From: an uncultured Porphyromonas sp.
GTDB lineage: Bacteria > Bacteroidota > Bacteroidia > Bacteroidales > Porphyromonadaceae
Length of the DNA: 64,000 nt
Direction of reading: 5' to 3'
Assembly (NCBI GenBank): GCA_905372565.1
Contig: CAJPPK010000001.1
Coordinates: forward strand, 62,001-126,000
Each line of letters opens with the position of its first letter. Position 1 is the first letter of the stretch. Below are positions 17,172 through 25,773 of this stretch, in pieces. Both the position numbers and the translations under genes were made by a program. The notes below the pieces were generated by a model, which was not told the origin of the DNA, ran no database searches, and worked only from the letters and a program-made list of their open reading frames with translations.

Positions 17172-17883
17172 AGGATTGGCGTAGCTGTCCCTCTAGGAAG
17201 GATTGGGTCGGTGAGGAGAAGTCGCCCAGTAGGCGAGCGGGGTGTCCTCCGAGGAGAAGAACTCGTGAGCCTAGGGCGGTAGCCTCGGCAGGACTATGGG
17301 TAACGCAGATCGTCGGTACGGGATAACGGGACCATAGCTCTAGGAAGAGCTCTCGCGAGCGCTCTGCTGTGACGACATCCAGCGCAGAGAAGGCTTCGTC
17401 GAGGAGGAGTAGGTCGGGCTTCATAATGAAGGCACGCGCGAGTGCTACCCGTTGGCGCTGTCCTCCGCTTAGCTCTTGCGGATAGCGATCAAGGAGCTCC
17501 CTAAGCCCGAGGGTGTCGAGGATCTCCTGATGAAGCTCTGGCGAGACACTATGCTTGCCGAGCTGGCGAGGTAAGAAGATATTCTCCCGAACACGCTTCC
17601 AGGGATAGAGCCCATACTGCTGGGGCACCAAGGCGATCTGATGTGTGCGAGCAGAGAGAGGCTTACCACCGAGGGTAAGCCTCCCTGCTTGGTGTGGGAC
17701 GATCTCGGCTAAGGCGTGAAGGAGGGTAGACTTACCACACCCCGATGCACCTGTTAGAGCTACGATCTCTTGCCCGATAGAAAAAGAAATACTCAGCAGT
17801 ACAGGCTTCGTGCCCGTCTGCTGAGTATAACTGACCTGAAGACCCTCTATGACGAGGGCTGAGGATGGGGTAGATGAGCTCAC
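17158..17883 (-). CDS. ABC transporter ATP-binding protein
   Basis: 241 residues with every ABC signature: Walker A GASGCGKST (about 45-53), Q-loop near VPQQYGLYPWKRV, signature LSGGQRQRVALARAF, Walker B LLLLDEAFSALD, and the switch His in CVTHSPAEA. It powers the importer whose permease overlaps its 3' end by 14 nt. The closest family is NitT/TauT (SsuB/TauB). It is 27 nt downstream of the binding-protein gene. Confidence 0.9.
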   Translation of the reverse strand: MSSSTPSSALVIEGLQVSYTQQTGTKPVLLSISFSIGQEIVALTGASGCGKSTLLHALAEIVPHQAGRLTLGGKPLSARTHQIALVPQQYGLYPWKRVRENIFLPRQLGKHSVSPELHQEILDTLGLRELLDRYPQELSGGQRQRVALARAFIMKPDLLLLDEAFSALDVVTAERSRELFLELWSRYPVPTICVTHSPAEATALGSRVLLLGGHPARLLGDFSSPTQSFLEGQLRQSYEAL

Positions 17884-17910
17884 GTCCTGCTCTATGAAGC
17901 TAAGGAGGGG

Positions 17911-18861
17911 CTACTGAGGAAGAGCTACGATGAGCCCTTCTGCGGTGTAGTCTTGAGGAACGAGCTTCTTCTCCTTCATCCAAGATAGGATGGGCTGAAG
18001 CGCCTCGGGGGAAGGTGCCGTGACAGGCTGGTAGTCAGGGAGCTGGATCTGCTCTGCCTGCTGCTTCGTGATGCCTAGTAGCTTGCCGAGGGCACCAATC
18101 CAAGCTGAGCGGGGATGGCTCTGCATAAAGGAGACGGCCTCATTGTAGCCTGCGACGAAGGCACGTAAATCATTACTTCGCTCAAGGACTTTATTCTGGA
18201 AGAGAAGACCGGTGATACCCTGTGTCAGTCCTCCAGGTACTTCGATCGAATGAAGCCCTAGGGCTTGACCTGTCGAAGCAAAGGGCTCAGGAAGAATGGC
18301 TGCGTCTAGCTCTCCGGAACTAAGCATCTCTAAGCGGATGGGGATCTTCTGCACTTCGACTCGGGTGTAGGAGAGTGGCTTACCAGTGGCATCTACTAGT
18401 GCTCGCTCGGTGGCGTACTCGATGAGGGTATTGGAGGAGAGTCCAATGTGCTTCCCTCGAAGATGAGGGATGTCAGTGAGCTTGTCATCTCGCCCAAAGA
18501 CAAGACGGAAGCTACCCTGACATGCGACAGAGAGGGAGATGGGAAGCCCCTTCGCATGGAGAAGCATGGCTCCCATATAGTCCGTCACGGAGGCATCTAC
18601 CTCGGCGGTCTGAAGGGCTGCATCTCGCTCCATTGGGGAGGAGAAGCGTACGAGCTTGATCGGGCGCTTGAAGAACCCCTGCTCCTGAGCTACAGCTATG
18701 GGCAAATAGTCTACCGAGGGCATGATCCCGATCTTCAGCGTGGTGCTGTCAGCGGATTCGCCTTGTGATCCCTTGTTACAAGCCTCTGAGAAGATGAGTA
18801 GGCCTCCGAGGAAGGCTAAGCATAGCCCCAGGAGGAAGGACTTGCGATGTCTACGTTTCAT
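17911..18861 (-). CDS. ABC transporter substrate-binding lipoprotein (NMT1/SsuA-like)
   Basis: 316 residues. A signal peptide ends in FSEAC, a plausible lipobox, so it is probably anchored to a membrane. The mature part is a two-lobed binding protein: LKIGIMPSVDYLPIAVAQEQGFF at its start is the NMT1/SsuA pattern, and ELDAAILPEPFAS marks the second lobe. LRGKHIGLSSNTLIEYATERAL is the hinge region. It captures the ligand for the importer coded just downstream; the ligand is unknown. It begins 7 nt after nth ends. Confidence 0.85.
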   Translation of the reverse strand: MKRRHRKSFLLGLCLAFLGGLLIFSEACNKGSQGESADSTTLKIGIMPSVDYLPIAVAQEQGFFKRPIKLVRFSSPMERDAALQTAEVDASVTDYMGAMLLHAKGLPISLSVACQGSFRLVFGRDDKLTDIPHLRGKHIGLSSNTLIEYATERALVDATGKPLSYTRVEVQKIPIRLEMLSSGELDAAILPEPFASTGQALGLHSIEVPGGLTQGITGLLFQNKVLERSNDLRAFVAGYNEAVSFMQSHPRSAWIGALGKLLGITKQQAEQIQLPDYQPVTAPSPEALQPILSWMKEKKLVPQDYTAEGLIVALPQ

Positions 18862-18868
18862 GATTGAG

Positions 18869-19528
18869 TTATTCCTTCGTGGCTCGCTTCTTGGCTAGGG
18901 TAGCGAAGTAGCGACAGTAGGGGGCTAGACCACAGGTGTCACACTTAGGTGCTCGGGCAGTACAGACGTAGCGTCCGTGGAGGATGAGCCAGTGGTGAGC
19001 CTTGGGTATGAGTGCCTCTGGGATGTAGCGAACGAGCGTCTGCTCGGTAGCCAGAGGAGTCTTAGAGTTGGTCGTTAGTCCTAGGCGGTTCGCCACTCGG
19101 AAGACGTGGGTGTCGACAGCCATCGTCGGGCGATCATAGATCACCGAGGCAATGACATTGGCCGTCTTGCGTCCGACACCAGGTAGACGCATTAGCGCCT
19201 CTCGCTCCTCAGGGACGATCCCTTCGTACTCCTCGATGAGCATCTGGGACATCCCTACGAGGTAGCCTGCCTTCGCCTTCGGATAGCTAATGCTACGTAC
19301 ATACTCGAAGACCTCGTCGACGCTTGCCTTAGCTAGGTGATAGGGGCTAGGGTAGCGCTCGAAGAGATCGGGGGTAACCATATTCACTCGCTTGTCCGTG
19401 CACTGGGCAGAGAGGATCACTGCTACAAGGAGTTCGAAGGGGTTGCGGTAGTGGAGCTCTGTCTCCGCTACCGGCATATGCTCTTCAAACCAAGCAATGA
19501 CAGCTTTGTACCGCTCTTGACGTGTCAC
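18869..19528 (-). CDS. nth: Endonuclease III
   Basis: 219 residues. Helix-hairpin-helix LPGVGRKTANVIAS with the catalytic Lys lies near residues 113-126, and VDTHVFRVANRLGL with the catalytic Asp near 138. Four cysteines in C-x6-C-x2-C-x5-C order near the C-terminus hold a 4Fe-4S cluster. It removes oxidised pyrimidines from DNA. It lies between pheS (28 nt upstream) and the ABC binding protein (7 nt downstream), so it may share their transcript. Confidence 0.96.
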   Translation of the reverse strand: MTRQERYKAVIAWFEEHMPVAETELHYRNPFELLVAVILSAQCTDKRVNMVTPDLFERYPSPYHLAKASVDEVFEYVRSISYPKAKAGYLVGMSQMLIEEYEGIVPEEREALMRLPGVGRKTANVIASVIYDRPTMAVDTHVFRVANRLGLTTNSKTPLATEQTLVRYIPEALIPKAHHWLILHGRYVCTARAPKCDTCGLAPYCRYFATLAKKRATKE

Positions 19529-19556
19529 GTAAGCAGGGAGCTAGGGGGAGGGGAGT

Positions 19557-20576
19557 TTAGTGAGCGGATTTGAACTGCTCTAGGAAGCGGGCATCATTCT
19601 CTGAGAAGAGACGCAGGTCGCTGACACGATACTTGAGGTTCGTGATTCGCTCGATACCCATACCGAGGGCATAGCCACTGTACTTCTTGCTGTCGATGCC
19701 ACAGCTCTCGAGGACGTTAGGATCGACCATGCCACAGCCGAGGATCTCGACCCACCCCGTATGCTTACAGAAGTTACATCCCTTACCACCACAGATATTA
19801 CACGAGATATCCATCTCCGCAGAGGGCTCAGTGAAGGGGAAGTAAGACGGACGGAGGCGGATCTTGGTGTCAGCACCGAACATCTCTTGGGCAAAGAACA
19901 GAAGTACCTGCTTGAGGTCAGCGAAGGACACGTTCTGGTCCACATACAGTGCCTCTACCTGATGGAAGAAGCAGTGCGCACGATAGGAGATGGCTTCATT
20001 GCGGTACACACGTCCAGGGCAAATGATGCGTATGGGAGGCTGCGAGGCAGACATCACACGGCTCTGTACCGAGGAGGTATGTGTGCGAAGGAGCGTGCCT
20101 GGGGTATTGCGTACGAAGAAAGTATCCTGCATATCACGTGCTGGATGATCTTCGGCGAAGTTGAGCGAAGAGAAGACATGCCAGTCATCTTCGATCTCGG
20201 GACCCTCAGCGATAGAGAAGCCTAGACGAGCGAAGATCTCGGAGATCTCCTGCTGGACGAGAGTCAGCGGATGACGTGTCCCCAGAGTTACGGGGTAAGG
20301 CGTACGTGACCAGTCGATGCTAGCTTCGTCAGAGGACTGCTGCTTGAGTGCCTCACGGAGGGCATTGATACGATCTGTGGCGAGCGTCTTTAGGGCATTA
20401 AGAGGCTGGCCTAGGGCACGCTTCTCCTCCCCAGAGAGGGTCTTGAACTCATCGAAGAGCTGGGAGACGAGTCCTTTCTTACTGATATACTTGATGCGAA
20501 GATCTTCGACCTCCTGCTCTGTTTGTGCTGTCAGTGCTTCGAGCTCAGCGATGAGCTGTTGAATCCTTGCTTGCAT
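19557..20576 (-). CDS. pheS: Phenylalanyl-tRNA synthetase alpha subunit
   Basis: 339 residues from the ATG at 20576. A start at 20603 is also open, but a -7 box at 20601-20608 would put the transcript start downstream of it, so 20576 is preferred. An N-terminal coiled coil is followed by the class II core: GTRHPLTLV, HTSSVQSRVM (motif 2 region), GRVYRNEAIS, and motif 3 ALGMGIERI. A cysteine cluster CNICGGKGCNFCKHTGW sits near residue 265 and may bind zinc. pheT is not in this window. The promoter faces the porV promoter across an intergenic repeat array. Confidence 0.96.
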   Translation of the reverse strand: MQARIQQLIAELEALTAQTEQEVEDLRIKYISKKGLVSQLFDEFKTLSGEEKRALGQPLNALKTLATDRINALREALKQQSSDEASIDWSRTPYPVTLGTRHPLTLVQQEISEIFARLGFSIAEGPEIEDDWHVFSSLNFAEDHPARDMQDTFFVRNTPGTLLRTHTSSVQSRVMSASQPPIRIICPGRVYRNEAISYRAHCFFHQVEALYVDQNVSFADLKQVLLFFAQEMFGADTKIRLRPSYFPFTEPSAEMDISCNICGGKGCNFCKHTGWVEILGCGMVDPNVLESCGIDSKKYSGYALGMGIERITNLKYRVSDLRLFSENDARFLEQFKSAH

Positions 20577-20600
20577 AGATACACCTTGATTTTTGAGTCC

Positions 20601-20608
20601 CAAAGTTA
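20601..20608 (-). promoter_or_regulatory. -7 box for pheS
   Basis: The minus strand reads TAACTTTG, an exact TAnnTTTG, 24 nt from the ATG at 20576. Its position argues against a start at 20603. No clear -33 box. Confidence 0.5.
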
Positions 20609-20781
20609 GTGATTTCTAGGCAGAGGGCAGTGGAGAGATGGATGAGTGTCCATAGAAATCCATGGGATGAGGAGCTTGCTGGATCTAGGAAGTGGATGGA
20701 CGTGCTTCTCCTTGCTCGTAGAATATCTCATAGAGGGGAGTGATCGGGAGGCTTATAGGGGAGCAAAAGAAGAACTATTTC

Positions 20782-20890
20782 CTGACCAACTAGTAGGTAC
20801 TACTGATGCCCCTCAGGTGGCACTACTGTTGCCTCTCGAGAGGCACTACTGTTGCCCCTTTTGAGGTAACACTGATGCTCCTTGATCTAA
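20782..20890. repeat. Intergenic array of 23-nt units, ACTACTGTTGCC core
   Basis: Units begin ACTACTGATGCC (20799), ACTACTGTTGCC (20822), ACTACTGTTGCC (20845) and AACACTGATGCTC (20868), exactly 23 nt apart. A leader TGACCAACTAGTAGG (20783-20797) precedes them. The same leader, core and step recur at 38896-39003. The array lies between the divergent pheS and porV promoters. The remainder of 20609-21064 shows only the porV -7 box. Confidence 0.8.
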
Positions 20891-20965
20891 ACTTAGAGCA
20901 AGCGAGAGGAAGTTGCCCTCTAAAGTGTGACGAGCAAGACCGGCGGGAGACTTGGGCTAATTAGC

Positions 20966-20973
20966 TACCTTTG
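20966..20973 (+). promoter_or_regulatory. -7 box for porV
   Basis: TACCTTTG is an exact TAnnTTTG about 90 nt before the porV ATG. No convincing -33 TTTG. Confidence 0.5.
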
Positions 20974-21064
20974 CGAAAGGAACCCAAGACTTGGACGTGA
21001 GGTGAAGCGCTAGACGTGATCCTTCATTTTCCTCAGATCAATGTTGAACTTATTTCCGCTTTCG

Positions 21065-22219
21065 ATGAATCGACGATATACTAGTCTGTGTGCTGTAGCA
21101 CTCCTTGCCCTAGGCGCGATCTCTCAGCTATCGGCTCAAGAAGCCCGCTATTATAACCCCGTTATCGCAGCTGTACCCTCGCTACAGATCACGCCTGATG
21201 CCCGAGCAGCGGGTATGGGGGATCTGGGGGTAGCTACGACACCCGATCCCTATGCTCAGCACTGGAATCCCTCGAAGTTTGCCTTCCTCGGTAGCTCGTC
21301 GGGTATTTCTTTGGGTTACACTCCCTGGCTCTCTCGCCTGGTGAGTGATATAGCGCTGATGCACCTGGGTGGGTATTATAAGTTCGGAGCAGACAAGGAG
21401 CAGGCTCTAGGTGCTTCACTTCGTTACTTCACGATGGGCAAGCTCACCTCTTGGGATGCTTCTGGACGAAGCCTCGGGGAGTCGCATCCGAATGAGTTCG
21501 CTCTGGATGCAAGCTATTCTCGCAAACTCAGTGCGGACTTCTCTATGGCGGTAGCCCTCCGCTACGTCCATTCTGATCAAGGAGCAAGAGAGCAAGGGGG
21601 AAGTGCAGGCAATGCCTTCGCGGCTGATGTCGCAGGCTACCTACATAAGTATCTCACGCTAGGGAGTGCAGAGAGCCTCTGGACGCTGGGCTTCAATGTG
21701 CGTAATATCGGGACGAAGATCTCCTTTGATTCAGGAGCTACTTCAGCCTTCCTCCCTACTAACTTAGCTCTAGGAACGGGACTCCTCTATCCGCTAGACG
21801 ATCATAACCTGCTCTCGGTGAACGTCGAGGCCAATAAGCTCCTCGTGCCCACTCCTCCAATCGATAGAACCGATGCTTCGAAGCTCGAGGAGTACGCTAA
21901 GATTTCCTCTATCGCTGGGATCTTCAAGAGTCTAGGAGATGCTCCAGGGGGCTTCTCCGAGGAGATGAAGGAGATCCGCTGGAGTATCGGTGCTGAGTAT
22001 AGCTATAATGACAAGTTCTTCGTGCGTGCTGGATATAGCTATCTCCATCCTGATAAGGGTAATCTGCAGGCCTTCACGGCAGGGGCAGGCTTCCGACTGA
22101 ATGCCTTCCGTATCGATGCCTCTTATCTGATGTCTACCATCGCGAATAATCCTTTAGACCAAACACTACGCTTCACGCTGGCTTTCGATATGGCAGGTGT
22201 ACGCGAATTATTTAAGTAG
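21065..22219 (+). CDS. porV: PorV, outer-membrane protein of the type IX secretion system
   Basis: 384 residues from the ATG at 21065; an in-frame ATG at 21041 would add eight residues. A signal peptide (SLCAVALLALGAISQLSAQ) leads into a FadL-like 14-strand barrel. The family pattern LQITPDARAAGMGDLGVAT, then DPYAQHWNPSKFAF, is diagnostic of PorV/LptO. PorV shuttles type IX cargo with C-terminal signals from the Sov channel to the attachment complex at the cell surface. No other secretion gene is next to it. ispF follows 1 nt after its stop, an unrelated metabolic gene that probably shares its transcript. Confidence 0.88.
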   Translation: MNRRYTSLCAVALLALGAISQLSAQEARYYNPVIAAVPSLQITPDARAAGMGDLGVATTPDPYAQHWNPSKFAFLGSSSGISLGYTPWLSRLVSDIALMHLGGYYKFGADKEQALGASLRYFTMGKLTSWDASGRSLGESHPNEFALDASYSRKLSADFSMAVALRYVHSDQGAREQGGSAGNAFAADVAGYLHKYLTLGSAESLWTLGFNVRNIGTKISFDSGATSAFLPTNLALGTGLLYPLDDHNLLSVNVEANKLLVPTPPIDRTDASKLEEYAKISSIAGIFKSLGDAPGGFSEEMKEIRWSIGAEYSYNDKFFVRAGYSYLHPDKGNLQAFTAGAGFRLNAFRIDASYLMSTIANNPLDQTLRFTLAFDMAGVRELFK

Positions 22220-22220
22220 T

Positions 22221-22721
22221 ATGACTAAGACTTCCCATATCCCCTTTCGTACAGGATTCGGTTATGACGTTCATCGTCTGAGTGAAGGCTATGAGCTTTG
22301 GCTTGGAGGGATCCTTATCCCCTTTGACCGAGGGCTAGAGGGGCACTCTGATGCCGATGTGCTCCTCCATGCTATCTGTGATGCTCTCCTTGGTGCAGCT
22401 GCCCTTGGAGATATCGGTGTGCACTTCCCCCCGACGGATATGACCTACAAGGGGATCGATAGTAAGATCCTCCTAGAGCGTACCTGTGCGCTGGTACGTG
22501 AGGCGGGCTTCGAGCTCGGTAATATCGATGCCACTATCGCCGCTGAAGCTCCCAAGATCAATCCTCATATCCCTCGTATGCGTGAAGTCATTAGCTCCAT
22601 CACGGGACTACCCGTAGGGGCGATTTCGCTCAAGGCTACGACCTCCGAGCGTCTCGGCTTCGTCGGGCGTCAGGAAGGGATGGCAGCCTACGCCACTTGC
22701 CTCATCGCTTATGCTGAGTAG
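22221..22721 (+). CDS. ispF: 2-C-methyl-D-erythritol 2,4-cyclodiphosphate synthase
   Basis: 166 residues from the ATG at 22221, right after the porV stop. An earlier start at 22197 lies inside porV. GYDVHRL holds the metal-binding Asp and His, GHSDADVLLHAICDALLGA adds the third ligand, and DIGVHFPPTD follows. C-terminal TTSERLGFVGRQEGMAAYA is the family end. It closes CDP-ME 2-phosphate in the MEP isoprenoid pathway. dxs at 41841 is the first step. A 42-bp perfect palindrome downstream probably ends the transcript. Confidence 0.96.
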   Translation: MTKTSHIPFRTGFGYDVHRLSEGYELWLGGILIPFDRGLEGHSDADVLLHAICDALLGAAALGDIGVHFPPTDMTYKGIDSKILLERTCALVREAGFELGNIDATIAAEAPKINPHIPRMREVISSITGLPVGAISLKATTSERLGFVGRQEGMAAYATCLIAYAE

Positions 22722-22749
22722 AAACCTCTAGATACAGGAATGACTAAAA

Positions 22750-22791
22750 GCAAACGGGCTCCTAGACCAGCTGGTCTAGGAGCCCGTTTGC
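22750..22791. terminator. Bidirectional terminator, 42-bp perfect palindrome
   Basis: Positions 22750-22770 are the exact reverse complement of 22771-22791, so the arms are 21 bp with no spacer bases; in RNA the central AGCT would form the loop. It separates convergent ispF and manC and can serve both. Confidence 0.8.
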
Positions 22792-22850
22792 GATTGATGA
22801 TAGGTGTGAAGTTGTCCTGTTAGCTTCGAATTGTTTTTCTTACTAAAGGA

Positions 22851-23939
22851 TTAATCAAACTTCTTGGAGTAGAGGAGGGATGCCTGGCCAATGAACTCCT
22901 TGATGCGTTGCTCTTGGTCTCGCTTACAGATAAGGAGGACTCCTTCGCTGTGAGCGACGATGCAGTCATCGATCCCTTGTACGACGACAAGCTGCTCAGA
23001 GGCTTCTCCATCCATCGATACGATGTTACCCTTAGCCTCATAGAAGAGGGCTTCGGTATGGAGAGCTACGTTAGCTTCATCCTCTTCCTTCTTGAGCTCA
23101 TAGAGTGATCCCCAAGTGCCGAGGTCTGCCCATCCAAAGTCTACAGGGAGTACCATGACGTTGTGCGCCTTCTCAAGGACAGCGTAGTCGATAGAGATAT
23201 TGGGGCACTGAGGGAAGAGACTGCTGACGAGCTCTTGTTCGCGTGGGGTAGCGTAGTGCCCGTTTGCTTCGTTAAGTACAGAGGTCAGGGCAGGCAAGTG
23301 CTCATCGAAGGCAGCATGTATGGTCTTGACATTCCAGGCGAACATACCACTGTTCCAGAGGAACTCTCCACTCTCATAGAAGACCTGCGCCATATCCCTG
23401 TTGGGCTTCTCGGTGAACGTCTTCACTTGGACGAAGTTATCCTCACGAATATCACTCACCTGGATGTAGCCATAGCCAGTCTCAGGGCGTGATGGGCGTA
23501 CACCCAGGGTCACCAGCTGGGGATGATTCTCGACATAATCGAGTGAGCGACGGATCGCTTCGTCGAAGATATCTTCTTGAAGAATGAGGTGGTCAGCAGG
23601 TGTGACGAGGATGTTGGCATTAGGGTTCTTGGCCTGAATGTGGTAGGTCGCCCAACCGATGCAAGGGGCAGTATTGCGACGCATCGGTTCAAGTAAGATC
23701 TGGTCAGCCTTTAGCTCTGGTAGTTGCTCGAGGATAAGATCACGGTAGGCTGCATTGGTGACGATCACAAAGTTCTCCTTGGGAATAACCTTCGCAAATC
23801 GGTCGTAAGTCATTTGGAGCAGGGAGCGTCCTGTGGCGAAGATGTCTAGGAACTGCTTTGGCTTTGCCTCTCGGCTGTAGGGCCAGAAGCGACTGCCGAC
23901 GCCTCCGCTCATAATGACACAATAACTGTTTGTATGCAT
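22851..23939 (-). CDS. manC: Mannose-1-phosphate guanylyltransferase
   Basis: 362 residues. The nucleotidyltransferase signature GGVGSRFWPYSREAKPKQF is at about residues 12-30, with VTPADHLI and TFTEKP further on and FGWADLGTWGSLYEL near 280. It makes GDP-mannose for cell-surface polysaccharide or protein glycosylation. It lacks the C-terminal isomerase domain of the long bifunctional forms. A TACTTTTG -7 box lies at 23994-24001. It stands alone on its strand, opposite a divergent AAA ATPase gene. Confidence 0.94.
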   Translation of the reverse strand: MHTNSYCVIMSGGVGSRFWPYSREAKPKQFLDIFATGRSLLQMTYDRFAKVIPKENFVIVTNAAYRDLILEQLPELKADQILLEPMRRNTAPCIGWATYHIQAKNPNANILVTPADHLILQEDIFDEAIRRSLDYVENHPQLVTLGVRPSRPETGYGYIQVSDIREDNFVQVKTFTEKPNRDMAQVFYESGEFLWNSGMFAWNVKTIHAAFDEHLPALTSVLNEANGHYATPREQELVSSLFPQCPNISIDYAVLEKAHNVMVLPVDFGWADLGTWGSLYELKKEEDEANVALHTEALFYEAKGNIVSMDGEASEQLVVVQGIDDCIVAHSEGVLLICKRDQEQRIKEFIGQASLLYSKKFD

Positions 23940-23993
23940 AGTCTCTATCTTGAGTCTCCCTTAGGTAGGGTGATGGTTTATCTTAGCTCTATG

Positions 23994-24001
23994 CAAAAGT
24001 A
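23994..24001 (-). promoter_or_regulatory. -7 box for manC
   Basis: The minus strand reads TACTTTTG, an exact TAnnTTTG, 54 nt from the manC start. No -33 TTTG is seen. Confidence 0.5.
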
Positions 24002-24289
24002 AATAATATATGTTGATAAACCGCTTGTTTTACTTGGTGCTGAAAAAGAGTTAGCCTGAATGGATGGAAGGGGATTCTTGCTCCCTTTATCAATCTTGCT
24101 CTACCTCTTCCTTGGTCTTGCTCTCTCTTGTGGGAGATTTACATCTCTTGTGTGTAGATCGGACGAATAGAAAGTCTAACATTGATTCGATGGGGACAAG
24201 TGTTAATTCGCTCTATTCGAATGGGTAAGGACTTGTTAGATCAAAGCTTAAGCTTTGCTGGAGAAAAGTCATACCTTTGATAAAGGAAC

Positions 24290-24333
24290 GGTATAGCTCT
24301 ATGGGGCTAAAGGTCAGAGATTCTTGAAAAGCA
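24290..24333. repeat. Weak two-unit relative of the GGTATAGCTCT arrays
   Basis: GGTATAGCTCT at 24290 is identical to the third unit of the 1912 array, and AAAGGT recurs 22 nt later (GGT at 24312). Only two units can be aligned. The wider 612-nt gap 23940-24551 holds the two divergent promoters and C/T-rich runs, with no gene that I can see. Confidence 0.4.
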
Positions 24334-24470
24334 CCTTGGTCGGAGGTCTGTGAGAATTAGAGATTGCCTCAGTGAGAGATGGGAGACAATGGACTTGAGG
24401 GGTAAGTTTTGGGGAGAAGGGGTAAGATCTTTCGCTCAAGATGCATGATAGGAGGTAAGGCTTTTTAGCG

Positions 24471-24478
24471 TACTTTTG
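24471..24478 (+). promoter_or_regulatory. -7 box for the AAA ATPase gene
   Basis: TACTTTTG, an exact TAnnTTTG, 73 nt before the GTG start. No -33 TTTG. Confidence 0.45.
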
Positions 24479-24551
24479 CACTTGTCGGTCAGCTTCTCTC
24501 TGGAGATAGATGCCTTGACTGACTTATTAAGGGTATAGTAGTAAGATAGAC

Positions 24552-25739
24552 GTGGATTATCTACATCGGACACATAGTGCTCTCCTTCGTCAGGGTAAGC
24601 CAGGCTTTCAGCGGGCGCTGATGAATGAGATCAACTGGGAAGATCGGATTATTGGGATCCGAGGTTCGCGAGGAGTGGGGAAGACGACCTTCCTCCTCGA
24701 CTATGCACGTCGGCACTATGCTCCTGAGTCGGCTGAATGTCTATATATCAACCTTAATCAGTTTAGCTTCACGACCATTCGGTTGGTGGACTTTGCTGAG
24801 AAGTTTGTTCGCCAAGGGGGGCGACGTCTTCTCTTGGATCAGGTGTTTAAGTATCCAGAGTGGATGGCCGAGTTCAAGGAATGCTACTATCGCTATCCGG
24901 AGCTTCATATTGTCTTTACGGCTTCGGCTGTAATGAATTTGGAGGAGGAAGATCCGGAGCTCGCTCGCTTAGCCTCGGTCTATCACTTGGCAGGCTTCTC
25001 TCTTCGTGAATTTATTCATCTAGATAACGGGATCGCTTTGCCTACGTTGCAGCTCGAGGACATCATGGAGCGTACGCAGCAGGTGCTAGGCGATCTCTTC
25101 CCAGCACTGAATCCTGGGCTCTGGATGGATCGCTATCTGGAGTATGGCTATTACCCATTTCATCTGGAGCATAGGCTTTACTCCGAGAACCTACTGAAGA
25201 CGCTGAATATGACCTTGGAGGTTGATCTGCTTTTCATTAAGCAATTAGATCAGCGCCTCCTGCATAAGCTCCGCAAACTGATCTATCTGCTGGCGCAGCG
25301 TCCACCACTTCAGCTCCTGAACGTATCACAGCTTGCCAGCGAGATCGAGACTTCACGAAGCACAGTGATGAACTATATGCGCTATCTATCGGATGCTCGT
25401 GTCCTGCGCTCTATCTATCGGAGTGAGGATACAGAGTCGGGCAAGCCTGCGATGACTTATCTTGGCAATCCCAACCTCTACCATGTCCTAGGACAAGAGG
25501 CATGCGATCGCTCGGAGCTACTGAGGACATTTGTTTTCAATCAGCTGAGCAAGGGGCACGAAGCTCGTCTCTTGAATCGCTCTTCGCTGGCTCTCTTTGA
25601 TCTCGATGATAAATATCCTGTACAGATCGAGGAGATGCTTCAGGGACGCTACCGCAGTGACCGCTACTACGCCTTTGAGTATGGTGACTGGACACGTGAT
25701 AAGAGTGTCCCTGTATGGCTCTTCGGTTTCCTCTACTAA
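24552..25739 (+). CDS. AAA_14/DUF4143-type ATPase with altered Walker B
   Basis: 395 residues from a GTG at 24552; an ATG at 24624 is possible but would cut the N-terminal segment. The Walker A loop is RGSRGVGKTTFLL (about 37-49). At the Walker B position the protein has LLLDQVFKYPEW, where the family normally has LDE followed by a hydrophobic residue, so the catalytic Glu is replaced by Gln. The usual TGSS motif reads TASA here. The C-terminal DUF4143 half is kept, with a helix-turn-helix-like LNVSQLASEIETSRSTVMNYMRYL near residue 255 and the closing PVWLFGFLY. Such proteins are common in this phylum and poorly understood. Slow or absent ATP hydrolysis is an inference. Confidence 0.82.
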   Translation: MDYLHRTHSALLRQGKPGFQRALMNEINWEDRIIGIRGSRGVGKTTFLLDYARRHYAPESAECLYINLNQFSFTTIRLVDFAEKFVRQGGRRLLLDQVFKYPEWMAEFKECYYRYPELHIVFTASAVMNLEEEDPELARLASVYHLAGFSLREFIHLDNGIALPTLQLEDIMERTQQVLGDLFPALNPGLWMDRYLEYGYYPFHLEHRLYSENLLKTLNMTLEVDLLFIKQLDQRLLHKLRKLIYLLAQRPPLQLLNVSQLASEIETSRSTVMNYMRYLSDARVLRSIYRSEDTESGKPAMTYLGNPNLYHVLGQEACDRSELLRTFVFNQLSKGHEARLLNRSSLALFDLDDKYPVQIEEMLQGRYRSDRYYAFEYGDWTRDKSVPVWLFGFLY

Positions 25740-25773
25740 ACTCATTCATTAGATCCTTATACCCCTATTTTAT

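Noticed and set aside
19761..20225. Open frame of 154 codons on the plus strand opposite pheS
   Set aside because: Antisense shadow of pheS with no family features.
20799..20890. The 22-23-nt arrays as CRISPR arrays
   Set aside because: Units are too short, the variable half is only about 10 nt, the conserved halves are degenerate, and no cas gene is present.
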